This document shows positions 1 through 11,338 of a DNA stretch of 64,000 nucleotides, piece by piece. The translations under genes and the position numbers were made by a program. The notes beneath the pieces were generated by a model. It was given only the letters and a program-made list of their open reading frames with translations, ran no database searches and was not told where the DNA came from. The stretch's first letter is position 1; each line of letters opens with the position of its first letter. This stretch comes from Mytilus edulis (lineage: Eukaryota; Mollusca; Bivalvia; Mytilida; Mytilidae). The stretch spans positions 44,637,289 through 44,701,288 of the forward strand of contig NC_092346.1 in assembly GCF_963676685.1 (NCBI RefSeq). The letters are read 5' to 3'.

Positions 1-219
1 GATGCTAATTTACACATGCTAAAATAACACTGTACCAAATATCAATGATACATTATTAGAAATGGATCTCATCAAAACCTTAACATTAAATGTTAGTAAC
101 AACATTGCTGGAAAAGTATGTTACTGATGTCCCACTTGTTAAAAAAACCACAATGTACATAAATATTGGCAGTTTATTATTTGATAGGTGCATGATACAT
201 AAGCTAATTGGGACATTAC

Positions 220-3200
220 CTGTGTCCATTTTTCCAGTAGCATCTGTGAAGTGAACAATAAGAAGCTATCCAGACAGTCTGAGATACTTTTCCTTATAAG
301 CTGACAAAATCTATCTTCTGTAAATAAAAGTGAGTAAATGATGACACCAACCATAAATTTTGAAAAAAGCTTATAAACATGACTAAAAGAAAACAATTTA
401 CAAACAGATTACAACAGCTCACATGAAAAGAAACTAACAAGAATATAGGATAACCCGGCCTCATAATTCTATTACAGCGGATTCCATTGAGTGTGTAGCC
501 AAAGGTAATATCTTTGGTTAGCTTGCTTGTTAGCTGAACTGTGAAGTCTTTGTTGGGTTTGGTAAACTACCCTACTTTAAGAATAGACTAGTCCTACAGA
601 AAACAAATCAATCTGTCTGTTGGACTATGCTACTTTGAAAGGAGGGTAGTTTACCTAACCTAACAATGACTTCACGGTTCAGCTAACAAGCAAGCTAACC
701 AAAGATATTACCTTTCGTTACACACTCAATGGAATCTGCTGTAATTCATCATATATAAAAGTCTAAAGATTTGCACAACTAATACAGTAAATTCAGAATT
801 TATTGTGAAAAATGCGACAGGGCTACAATCGCAATAATTTAAACTCGAATCTAGATTTTAAGTTCAAAATGACAAAATCGAAATAATAAATGCCTGCAAT
901 AATTTCTAAATTTACAGTATAAGATGGTAACTTACAAATATGATGTTATAAAATAGTGTTGACAAATAAATCAGCTTAACAAATAGCCTTCATCAGTATC
1001 AATAGTTTTGACAATACTAATACTTATTTGATTGAAATGATACATCAGTATTGAAACATATCTTTTGATACCTTTTAACTGTCCACTCTCCTTCAGCAAT
1101 GACACAAGGATCTCAACAGCCTTTTCTGCTTTATGATGCGACATATAAGGATGGTTTGGTATAGAGAGGATGACTCCTGTTACAGTGTTAACTATCTCTG
1201 TCAGACAGGGTTCTTGTATTCCTGGTTCTACTGTGTATGGGAGGCCACCACTGTCCACTGTTAATATTAGTAATCTGCTGAATGAAGTGACTTCCGTCTC
1301 ATTCAAGCTGAAATCTGATTCTGCAAAATACAATAAATTGTCAATACTAATGGCTGAAGAAAAATTGCAGTCACAGTTTTAACCTGGATAATAAGTCAAT
1401 TTCATATACATAAGAACATGAAAAATTATATGTGTACACAGTTTCTTCTCTGCAATGATTCATCTTTAAAAAAAACTCATATGGTTAAAACAAGATAAAA
1501 ACATATCATAATTCATAATTCACCAGAAAAACAAATATACTTTAAGATACTGCTAGCTTGTGTCATCATACCAATTAGTACTGACATCTTGCTGGGCTTT
1601 AACCCACCCCTCACCCCTTTTTCAAATATTGCAGGTTACTTAAAACCTGTATTTGAATTTATAAATTTAACTTTTTACCTTGGCTGACTTGCAATAAAGA
1701 ATTTGTAGCCGTCATCAGATACTGATTGAGAGAAGTTGGTGACCACTCTTCATTATTCTGTTCTTTACATATAACTTTCAACCAATTTACACATTCTGTC
1801 CAAAGAGTTGTTCCCCTTGCTAATCCATCTTCTGACTCAAAGATAGATAATGCAGCTGCAAAGTCTTTTGGTGGTACAACAGACTGCAAGAATAACAGGT
1901 GGAATAAAAAAAAAAGGTTTACAGTGATCAGATCAGCACCATGACACATTAAACTTTGATTTCTAAGGATTTTTGGAACAATTTGTTTAGTTCCTGATAT
2001 TTTTCTCTTTAATAATGAGGAAATGGAACTTTTCGATAATTTGATTATCCCTCAGATGAGAAAGAGAAAAGTTGTTGATAATCTGCAGGGTGTACCAGAT
2101 ATATTGTACTTAAATAAATACCTAGATTTTTAAAAAATTGCTTCATAAAATTTATGCAATCAATTTATAATCCAACAATTTTAAATGGGTGCCATGTGTG
2201 GTGTAGGATCAGCTTACCCTTAGGGAGCACATGAGAACTCAACTAGAGTTTTAGTGGAGAAACGTGTTACTCAGTCTTTAGTTGTCTAGGTAGAGTTTTG
2301 TAGACTTTTGTTTGGGTTTTTTTCCCTAATTTTTTCTCACATTATGTTTTCAGTTTCTCTACCACTTATGAGTATTGAATGTCCATGTAGTATCTTATGC
2401 CTCTTTTTATGCCCCACCTATGATAGTAGAGGGGCATTATGTTTTCTGGTCTGTGCCTCCGTTCGTTCGTTCGTTCATCTGTCTGTGCATCTGTTCGTCC
2501 TGCTTCAGGTTAAAGTTTTTGGGCAAGGTAGTTTTTGATGAAGTTGAAGTCCAATCAACTTGAAACTTAGTACACATGTTCCCTATGATATGATCTTTCT
2601 AATTTTAATGCCAAATTAAAGTATTGACCCCAATTTCACAGTCCACTGAACATGTAAAATGATAGTGCAAGTGGGGCATCCGTGTACTATGGACACATTC
2701 TTGTTTATGAATATCACATTTACATTTTTTTAAAGATTTATTACTCACTAAATTTGTTAATGATAGAAGTGTTCTAACAAAGAAACTCTGTGCAGCTCCT
2801 CTAAGGAAAACTCCACTATTTGTGACTTGAGTGGTTAGAATTTTCCTGTTAAAAAAAAAATTATCAACTATCAATTTAGGTACCAATCATATCACAGATG
2901 TAGGATATCTGCATTTTTTTTTCTGTAACACAAAAGAATTTTTTGCAATCCAAACATGATGGAAATTTTAATTTTAATGAATGGAAAATACAATACTAAA
3001 ATATTTACATTTTTCATCTAAACAATATAATTAAATTTCTTTTCGTTGAGACTTGGGGTTTTTCCCCTGTGGTATAGTTATACTATTTATAAGTTCAAGG
3101 CTGGTTAGTGAGAGTAGTTGTATAACAAGTTCTTGTTTTGGTTATAAATATAGATGGGTAAAATATGCATGTGAAATACTTTGGCGGTTTAAAAGGTGGG

Positions 3201-6200
3201 GTCCCGTTATATTATATAAAGAAAATTTACGGGTGTCATTTATCGAAAGTGCTCGCTCACAGTAACTACGACAGTTTTTGCAGTTTATTGTGTCATAAGA
3301 AGGTGTACATATATATGATTATACATTGTTTAATTTCAGTTCATTTGAATGTATTGGACAAATGTGTTTGTATTTATAATATGTTGTTTTATAATGTTAT
3401 TAAACATTGCTTACTAGAAAAGAAAAACCAAGTTACTGCGAGCAACTAAACCTATATCTAGAGTTTTGTTTTATTTATTATACCAAGGATTTAGTAAAGA
3501 AATGTTTTAAATTCGGACGAGCATGGCGAGGGAGAATTTAAATTAAACTTTTTAGCTTGGCAAAGTCAAATATGTCAACACTCTAAAATAAAAAAAAAAA
3601 AATATCGTCTGAAGCTGTACCATTATTGAGTAATTCCAATGTTAGAACACCATACATTTCAAATGAAAAGTTTAGTTTTCTCCAATGATGACAATATCCT
3701 CTTTGGAAAACAAGAAGTCAAGTAAAACATGGCATTACAAAAGTAAATATTACCTTATAAATAACAAAGCTTGTTTATTAAAGGGGCACTAGCTGTCAAA
3801 TTCATTGTAACCGATTTGACTCAAATTCTCATATTTGGTTTATAACAAGGTAAAACATTTATCCAAACTATCAAAAGTCTAAAATAAACAGTTTACAGAG
3901 CATGGGGTAGATAATGTATAGGTTCGTTTCGTGTGTATTGTAGTCCAGACGCCATCTAATTAACTATCGATTTGACCTCAGATGACCATATAAGCGATGT
4001 AAACAAAAATAGAGATACGAATAGATTAAACCAACACGTGCAAGTGGATTTTTATAGGTCTGTTTGATTTTATTTTATGAATAAAAATAGATGTTTCTCA
4101 TTGTTTTTAACCATATACGAACGATTTTATGTGCATCGAATTAGTAATCAAATGATGTACCGTAGTTTCACTTTCATTGTTGACATTCTTTTCCTTTAAA
4201 TAACCGGTACACGTACAATGCATGCGTTGTCAATCTCTAGCTAGGGGTTAACTTGAAGTTCACATGAATACTGGTTAGAATGATGATGACGTTTTCACTT
4301 GCAAGTGAATCAGTCAAAAATTATGTTTAATCGCTTATTTTAACAAAATTAAAGGAAATTGATTGCTAAAAGCAAATTATTATTTGATTCTTCCAATTTG
4401 ATTAATGATTGATCTAAAAAAAATCATACTTTATTTTTTTACATATATCGTAGCTAGTGCTCCTTTAAGTATCTGAGATTGAGGAACACATGATATAGCC
4501 TGACAGATAAACATCAATGGTACTGGTCCCCAATTACTGGTACTAAGGGTCTCTAGAATACTTCCATAAAATTGACCTGTTAAAAAAAAATATTTCTGTG
4601 AATTTTAATGATTGAACTTTCAAATTATTATGTTACAAATCATAATGTGTATGTATGATAACATCTTTCCTTTTTATTAATGTGGCTCAATACCTAGAAC
4701 CCTTGCTGTATACATTTATCTAAATGTACAGTGCATTCTTTCATTTATGGAGGAAACAACCAGGAAACAAGAAGTATGAATGATCAAGATTGAGGGAGCA
4801 AATGACAAACTCTACATACCAGCATACTTGTAAATTGCATGCACCTTGTTAATAACGCAGATGTATTTGAACACCTATCATAGTAGAAATAATTCTTCAG
4901 TGATCTTCATATGTATCTGTTTATCCATTACCTAGATTATAATAATACTAGGCCATGAAAACCCTTGTAAGATTATGCCCTTATAGTGTTTAGTTACCTC
5001 TTTTCTCATCAGTTTTCAAAGCTTTCCAGCAACTTTGAAACAGGTGTATTAAGCCTGCTCCACATATAGGTATTGTCCCTCTGGTAGATTTCTTGGGTCT
5101 GCAATTGAAAACTAATTAAATATAAAACTACAAGTGTAGAAACAAGAAATAAATTGAAACTTGAAAATTAAATAGAAGTGTCAACACCATATAAAGACAA
5201 ATAGAGCCCTAAATAGACATGTAACCATACAATTTATTGAGCCTTTAAACTGTATCTATTCTAAAACAACTTGTGAATACAAGTCAAAGATTGACTATTA
5301 AACTTCAGCACCAAAATCTCCAAATAAAACAGTTAGAATAGATAAGTCCTCAGACAAATATTGACAAGGTTAATTACTACAGCTAAACTTTTTAATTACA
5401 TTCTATTTTCAAGGAAATATTTCGCTTCTCAATGATTTAAATTAGTGTTTTTCAAACTGCCATAAGTCCCACAGGCACTTGTTTCTATCCATAGGAAGAC
5501 CCACTGTCAACATATATTGACGAGCTTACGTTGATAGTGGGTATTCCTATGGATAGAAACAAGTGCCTGTGATAGGTCCAATGAAATTTTTCCAACAAAG
5601 TGTGTGTTCAAGTTTTTTGAAATTTTAATATTTTTGTCAAAGGGTCAAAGTTAATATTATCTCAAAATATTTTGCCAAATTAAATCTAGTCAAGGTGTTT
5701 GGTACTACCTTATTATGATTTTCTATCTGAAGTGACTGCTCAATTAGATAAAAAGTTCATTTGCACAATGCATAAAGTATACAAAGAAGGCTTAACTATT
5801 ACCTGGGATATAACTTTTGGTCTTGAATGGAATGAAGAAATTCACTGGCAAAATACTGAAAAGATACAAAAAATATTAATATCATACAGATCCTGTGTCC
5901 ACACTTTGCTGGCAACAATCTGACACCATTATTCTGTGTCCACACTTTGCTGGTAAGGATCTGACCACATTATTCTGTGTCCACACTTTCCTCGCAAGGA
6001 TCTTACAACATTACTCTGTGTCCACACTTTGCTGGAAGTGTTGACATTATGCTCGCAAAGATCTAACAACATAATCATGTGTTCATACTGTGCTTGAAAA
6101 GATCTGACAAGGCAATGTTGTACTTTATGTTATAAAGATTTTTAAGCGTCTTTTGGTTTTGCCATAACGATACACACCTTTGAAAATTAGTAGGCATGAA

Positions 6201-9200
6201 TTTCATTGAAGATGTAATAATAATCAACACAGAAAGTAGTATTCAGTATTGTCAGATCATTGTAAGCTAAGCCTGGATATAGGATAAATCTGTTTAATTA
6301 CACATGACAAGTTAATCAACATGTGTTTTATTGAGAAAAAATTTTATCTTACTTGCCAGTACACGTACTTGTTTAAATGTGAAAATAATCAGATAAATAT
6401 ATATTCTACAGGTAAATTTTCAGAACATGAGCTTAACTAGTATTTTAAAATAATCATGATAATATTACAAATTTAGCTGTCAAAAGAGGAGAAATATCAT
6501 ACATGTATTGTATGACATTTTATAGTGGAATCTGTTTCTCTAATGACTCTAAGACAAGATATAGGTGAACTAAATCTTTTCAATGATCTGCAAAACAATG
6601 TTATACATGTATTGCTATGTCTTGCCATTAGGCCTTATTTCCTGACATCATAACAGCAAATTCAGGTGAATGCAAGAAAATTTGACATCACATTTGAAAT
6701 TTTTACCAATGAAGAACTGAGATCAAACAAACCACACATTGATTATCAAAAAATCACTTGTAGGGGAAGGAACAAATCTGCCAAGAATTATAATTTCAAA
6801 GAAATACATCATTACAGCAAACAGTTTAGGACTTACTTTATGTTCTCCCTGTTCTATTATAGGACAAGTATCTAGGTCTAGATATAAAACTTGTTCTGTC
6901 ATCCACTTCACCAGGGCAATACTTTCATGAGCAATGCCACGTCTAAATATTGTACACAACCAAGAGGTATGAAGAACTGGTTTTTCTGAAATGAGGTCAA
7001 TTATTAAGATCTGTTAATTTTTTATTAATCATAAAATCCAAAGGTCAATATTCAGGTTCAATTTTTTCAATAAGTTTGACTATATAACATCAATGATGTA
7101 AACTGAATCTAGTTTTCTATCAAATAAAAGCCTTTATGACATAACTGACAGACTGTCTTGTCAGGGCCTTTTATATCTCTATATATGATATGGTATGAAG
7201 GATGTATATCAAACTATAACAGCTTATATTGACATCATTTGGTCTCTTGTTGAAAGTTTGATCATTGCAATCATACCACATCTTTTAATTTTTATATTGA
7301 ATTATTCCACTTTGAAAATATGCCAGCAGAAGGACACCTCCGGGTGCTGGAATTTCTCGCTACATTGAAGACCTGTTGGTGACCTTCTGCTGTTGTTTTT
7401 TTCTATGGTCGGGTTGTCTCTTTGGCACATTCCCCATTTCCATTCTCAATTTTATCGTTTTCCTCTTGTGTATTTTTTTTTGTTGTTTTTTTTGAAATTC
7501 TAACTATATACTTGGCTAATCTTAAATTTCCCTAATTATGGTGTTTTTTATTGTCCTCTCTTATTTTCCAGCTTTTTCATACATTATAGAATCAACATTA
7601 CCAGTTTCTGAAGAAGCTGCCTTGATCATGGTCTGTAGTCTAGGCAGCAATGGCTTTATGACATGAATCTGTAAAATATTTAAAGTAAGATGCCATATGA
7701 AATTTATAGAAAGGAATTTTTAACAAAAAGCAAACATCAACAGAAAAAAAAATATTTGGATGTATTGTTTTGAAAATACAATGTACTACACAAACAGAAC
7801 AAGATAATTGCAATGTCAAAACAATGACAAGTAACTGAATTATTGCTTTGAAAATCTTTCATATCAGTATTCTTTTCTTTAAATCCTCATAATTTGACCA
7901 TGTTTACTCCATTCATTGTCCTTACTATTTTTCATTTAAACTACATTTAATATTCTTGTTCTCAAACAGATCTTCAGTGCCAGTCTTTGTTATCAGTAAT
8001 GTTGATACAGATTTTTTGTTTAAGCTTGAGTTTAACAAGACAATTTTGTGATTTCTTCTACATGTACATGTAATCAAGAAATCAACTTTAAACGTTTGAA
8101 TCAATGTTTACATTAAACATTTAAATTTCTATTGATATTGAATAAATACATCATCATATGCAGTTTTGTGAGTTGGCGCATGTGTTTTCATCCACTAAGA
8201 AGATATTTTTCTTACTCAAGTAAATTAATTAATAAGTGATGGATTTCTTTTACAGAAAATTTAAATGTTCTAGTGAATAAACTACACAGAGAACAATAGC
8301 TGTTGTATTTATTTATTGGGATAATAGAATTGACAAAAGTTTGAATACCTTGACCAAAAGGAGATGTCTCTGAGGAAATTTTTCATTTGTGTTTCAATAG
8401 AAACCATTGTTTTAATGCTTCTTTCATTGTGTACATTTTTAACATCAAATATACCTGTCTATCTTCCATGGTTTCTAGTAACATGACAAGATCTTCCCAA
8501 ACTTTTACAAGATTCTTTACTTTGTCTTTTGACCACCAGAATAATGGTACATCATGTCCATTGAAATTACTATTCACATCTAGGTTCAACTTTTCACAAA
8601 TATCTATATTTCTCTTGATTAGATACACAGACTGTTTTCTAGACAAAGGATTCTCTGAATTTAAACCTTTTTGAACTATTTCCCAAAATACTTGTTCATT
8701 CCTAATATTAATTTTACAACTGTTATCAATGGGAAAGAAAAAGTTTGATAGACCACATAAATATATATTCAAAATATCTGCCTCTTTGTTGGTTTTCCAC
8801 ATCCTGTTGATCAACTGCCAGAAAGTACTTAAATAACCTTTCTGATCCTCATTCTTAATAATATTAGAAACACATCTCAATGACAAATTAAGAGCTGTTT
8901 GATTCTGAAAATCACTCAGTATACACATTAAATTATCAAAAATATCTTTAATTGTATCTTTACAACTCTTCATCATATAAATGTTGCCAGAAGCATGGTC
9001 TTTTCTCTGAGTGAGATTAAGCAACACATTTAAACAAACTTGTAAATCCAACACACCCTCAAGTGTCTGGCTGTCCAAGGTACATGATTTGACCTTGACA
9101 TGGTTTTTCAATGATTGCAGACAAAGATCACTCAATGGCTTGAATGAGACTTCATTTTCTGTAGTGAGACAACTTGTTATCAACTTATTAGTTTGACCTA

Positions 9201-9480
9201 ATTCAGCAACATTTTCCTTCCTGCTATCATAAGATAGATGAATACTCTTCAATAACGGAATACAAATCTGTTGTAGAATAACTGTACATGTATTTTCTGA
9301 CAATGCAGTTTTATTTGAACTGACTAAACTTGTCAGTATGTTTAAATGTTCCTGAAGTGGTCTGTTTTCAGAGGTAATTTTGATAACATCCCTTATGTAT
9401 TCACTCTCTTGTAGTACAGCTTTGTCTAAATCTAACAAAGTCAACTCTTTAAGCTGCCTCAGTAATTGGCTGCTCTCCAT
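220..9480 (-). CDS. TARBP1: TARBP1, tRNA (guanosine-18-2'-O)-methyltransferase, N-terminal part (3' end outside window)
   Basis: Known role: the family (yeast Trm3) 2'-O-methylates G18 of tRNA using S-adenosylmethionine. Coding exons on the minus strand: 9480-8455, 7668-7602, 6985-6837, 5855-5803, 5098-4998, 4576-4465 joined to 3777-3754, 2845-2749, 1883-1679, 1320-1072, 317-220. All carry GT-AG sites and compatible phases, giving about 727 codons against 1621 aa in human. What is seen is the long helical-repeat N-terminal region; the SpoU-type catalytic domain would lie left of position 1. Recognition rests on motifs remembered from human TARBP1: SRKQSVYLIKR, WEDLVMLLETMEDRQ followed by IHVIKPLLPRLQ, FLRGAAQ, and LARGTTLWTE. 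The start ATG (9478-9480) follows a good acceptor ending at 9485, so a 5'UTR intron is likely. Odd point: the sixth coding exon is interrupted by a TTAA-flanked element (3778-4468) that would bring in a stop unless spliced out or absent from the other allele. Confidence 0.9.
471..745. mobile_element. Fold-back MITE-like element in a TARBP1 intron
   Basis: Roughly 275 bp whose two halves are inverted copies of each other over about 115-120 bp. The left half begins attacagcggattccattga and the right half ends in its complement with a few mismatches. The centre is a short unique loop around 590-625. It lies in the intron between the exons at 1072-1320 and 220-317 and has no coding capacity. Target-site duplication is unclear. 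Confidence 0.75.
2183..2300 (+). repeat. Fragment of dispersed mussel repeat B (gtgccatgtgtggtgtagga type)
   Basis: Degraded copy of the family seen in fuller form at 27372-27615 and 53876-54075. Shared features are 'agcttaccct', 'gagcacatgag' and 'tagttttagtgg'-like segments. It lies in a TARBP1 intron and is non-coding. Confidence 0.55.
2405..2700 (+). repeat. Dispersed mussel repeat E (gccccacctatgatagtaga type), short copy
   Basis: Begins 'tatgccccacctatgatagt', continues 'aggggcattatgttttctgg', then a ttcg-rich stretch. It is the same family as the longer copy at 29187-30115, here truncated, in the intron between the TARBP1 exons at 2749-2845 and 1679-1883. Confidence 0.7.
3778..4468. 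mobile_element. TTAA-flanked non-autonomous DNA element inserted in a TARBP1 coding exon
   Basis: A TTAA sits at 3778-3781 and again at 4465-4468. Between them is a 683-bp element with inverted termini AGGGGCACTAGCT (left) and AGGAGCACTAGCT (right, reverse complement), 12 of 13 identical. TTAA duplication is the hallmark of piggyBac-type transposition; family membership is inferred, since no transposase ORF is present. Removing the element and one TTAA joins the TARBP1 exon in frame up to a good donor at 3754/3753. Read through on the minus strand, the exon reaches a TAA 12 codons into the insertion. Cryptic sites inside the element (donor GTAAAA at 4442, acceptor TAG ending at 3789) would splice it in frame with 11 extra codons. 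Confidence 0.85.
5470..5571. repeat. 102-bp palindrome (hairpin)
   Basis: Arms of about 42 bp, left starting cacaggcacttgtttctatc and right ending with its exact reverse complement, are separated by a short loop near 5512-5529. It lies in the TARBP1 intron between exons 5803-5855 and 4998-5098. It is probably a fold-back remnant. Confidence 0.85.
5888..6090. repeat. Minisatellite, about four copies of a ~50-bp unit
   Basis: The phrase tgtgtccacactttgctgg recurs at about 5895, 5936, 5978 and 6019, with linkers resembling 'aaggatctgacaacattatt'. A weaker fifth copy follows. It sits in a TARBP1 intron just upstream (in gene sense) of the 53-bp exon at 5803-5855. Confidence 0.75.
7325..7470 (-). 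repeat. Dispersed mussel repeat D
   Basis: Contains 'cagaaggacacctccgggtg', 'ctcgctacattgaagacctg' and 'ggcacattccccatttccat'. The same family appears in reverse orientation at 54505-54720 and, diverged, at 33186-33300. Non-coding, in TARBP1 intron 1. Confidence 0.7.
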
Positions 9481-9484
9481 GGTA

Positions 9485-11338
9485 CTGGAAAAAAAATTAA
9501 ATTCAAAATCATACATTTTTTAACATGTAAAGCTTCAGTTAATGTTACAAATCTCTAAAATATTTAGAAAAAAAAATCAAAAATCAAAACTTGATAACAA
9601 GTCTCTTATAATTTGGTCAATAGAAAATGAAGATGAAAACATTTTGATAACAATTTGTCAATTATTAAAGGTTTAAAAAAAAAAACCAGAATTACAACAT
9701 TAAATTAATTAATTTATACACAGTTGTAGATACAAATGGTCATATATGCATTTACTCTAGTCAGTCATTATTTACATTTATCTAATAAGTAGTATACTAT
9801 GAGGTGCATCCAATAAAGGATCCACAATAACAAAAAAGGAGTCAAATTATACATTTTTATTATTGCAAATTACTTATTTCTGTTACATGTACTCTGATCA
9901 TATATGTTAATCAATTAAATCAAAATACATCATGTTATGTTCTATGCTTAAACTATTTTTCATTTACTTGAACATATTATGTTTGAAAATTATATTACAT
10001 TTTTTCTGCTCATTTTGGGAGCCGTGATTGGCATATATTGGTAAGTATTAGTTCAGAAAAGATATTTAACAGTTTTAAAAGTTAATGTCTACAATACATG
10101 TTGATTTTCCATGTGTAAAGAACTAGAGATAACCAATCCTATCTGATTTTACTAGAAATTTTGAGGTGGACAGCCTGTGTTTGACTCGATATGCATTGTA
10201 AATTATCGTAATGCAGGTACCTTAATAATGTATGGGTAACATTTGTAAAATATTTAATTTTTTGAATGAAACAAGATCAGATAACTCAGATAATCTTTTT
10301 GACTTTCCCTTAAAATTGACCAATCGGAAACAGAGATATATAAAGAGACGAGATATTTATTTCCAATCCATCGTCGCTAGACGAAATAATTAATACTGAC
10401 ATACTTGGGTAGGATTGCTACAGATAATTTAGATTTACGACATAACAAGTTATAGTTGGGTTGACAGCAGAGAAATCGGCATATAACGGAATTTCGCCAT
10501 TGGCTGACTTTTTTTTTGTATATGACAAGTTATATAAAATAAGTACCTTGTGTTATGTAAAGGTATATTAGGGGGGGGGGGGATTCTGAGACGAGTGCCT
10601 GTATTCCTACCCTAAGGCCAAATAAAAATATATGTGTGGTTCCAGTAACCCTACCGTCCCAACTTTTTTGGCTTAAAAATAGCCTACCCTAAAGATTTTA
10701 TTGTCATTTTTCATTAAGCACTGTTAAAGTCAGAATGTTGCTCCCATACCCTCAATGTAAAAAAAAATATAAAATAAAAAAAAAATCCTTACCTACATTT
10801 GTACCTACCCTAACTTTTCTTCAGATGTAACCTGGTAACTGGTTTTTTATTTGGCCTAATGTTAAATTTGGGAAAATTATCATATAAATATTAAATGCTA
10901 ATTTTTAAAGAAATGCAGGTGGAAAATTGTCATGGCAGTACTATTTTTTTCATAAAAGGTAAGTAACTACCAATCAACATACGAATTGTTTAAGTTATAA
11001 TATCTGAAAGTCTCAGCATGTTGTTTGTTTTGATTCGATTTGGTTCCACGTGCATTTTATTTTCGGAACAATCAAATAAAAAATAATGCTTTCTATTTCC
11101 GAACTTAAAAAAAACAAATACCCCTGAAAATAAATCTTACATAAAATTTTCAATTCTAGAATATTTTGTTATAAAAATCATATATTTTTTTTTATAAACC
11201 GTATACACTAGAGAACACAAATTATTTAAATAGCTTATTTGCTACGGACACATTTTCATTGTTTTAGCATATCTTACATTTTTTTAAGAGGACTTCCGAA
11301 ACTTTTTTATTTACTTCCGCCTTCTACTAAACCAAAAA
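9485..11338. promoter_or_regulatory. Shared upstream region between divergent TARBP1 and GMF genes
   Basis: About 1.85 kb separates the TARBP1 ATG (minus) from the GMF ATG (plus). A splice acceptor four bases before the TARBP1 ATG shows that its 5'UTR begins in a separate exon, not located, somewhere here. The GMF 5'UTR must end in 'ccaaaaaatg' at 11341. A MITE-like repeat (10615-10857) and a 12-base G run near 10571 also lie here. Core promoter elements could not be fixed by eye; ETS-like 'cttccg' occurs twice near 11293-11319. Confidence 0.45.
10615..10857. mobile_element. MITE-like element with AGGCCAAATAAAAA termini
   Basis: A 243-bp segment starts aggccaaataaaaa and ends with the inverted copy ttttttatttggcct. 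The interior is rich in 'ctaccct' pieces and A runs, and has no ORF. It lies between the TARBP1 and GMF start codons, so it separates or sits inside their upstream region. Confidence 0.6.

Noticed and set aside
5699-5923. 74-codon plus-strand ORF
   Set aside because: It overlaps the minus-strand TARBP1 exon at 5803-5855, which fits by phase and family; the plus ORF runs into a minisatellite.
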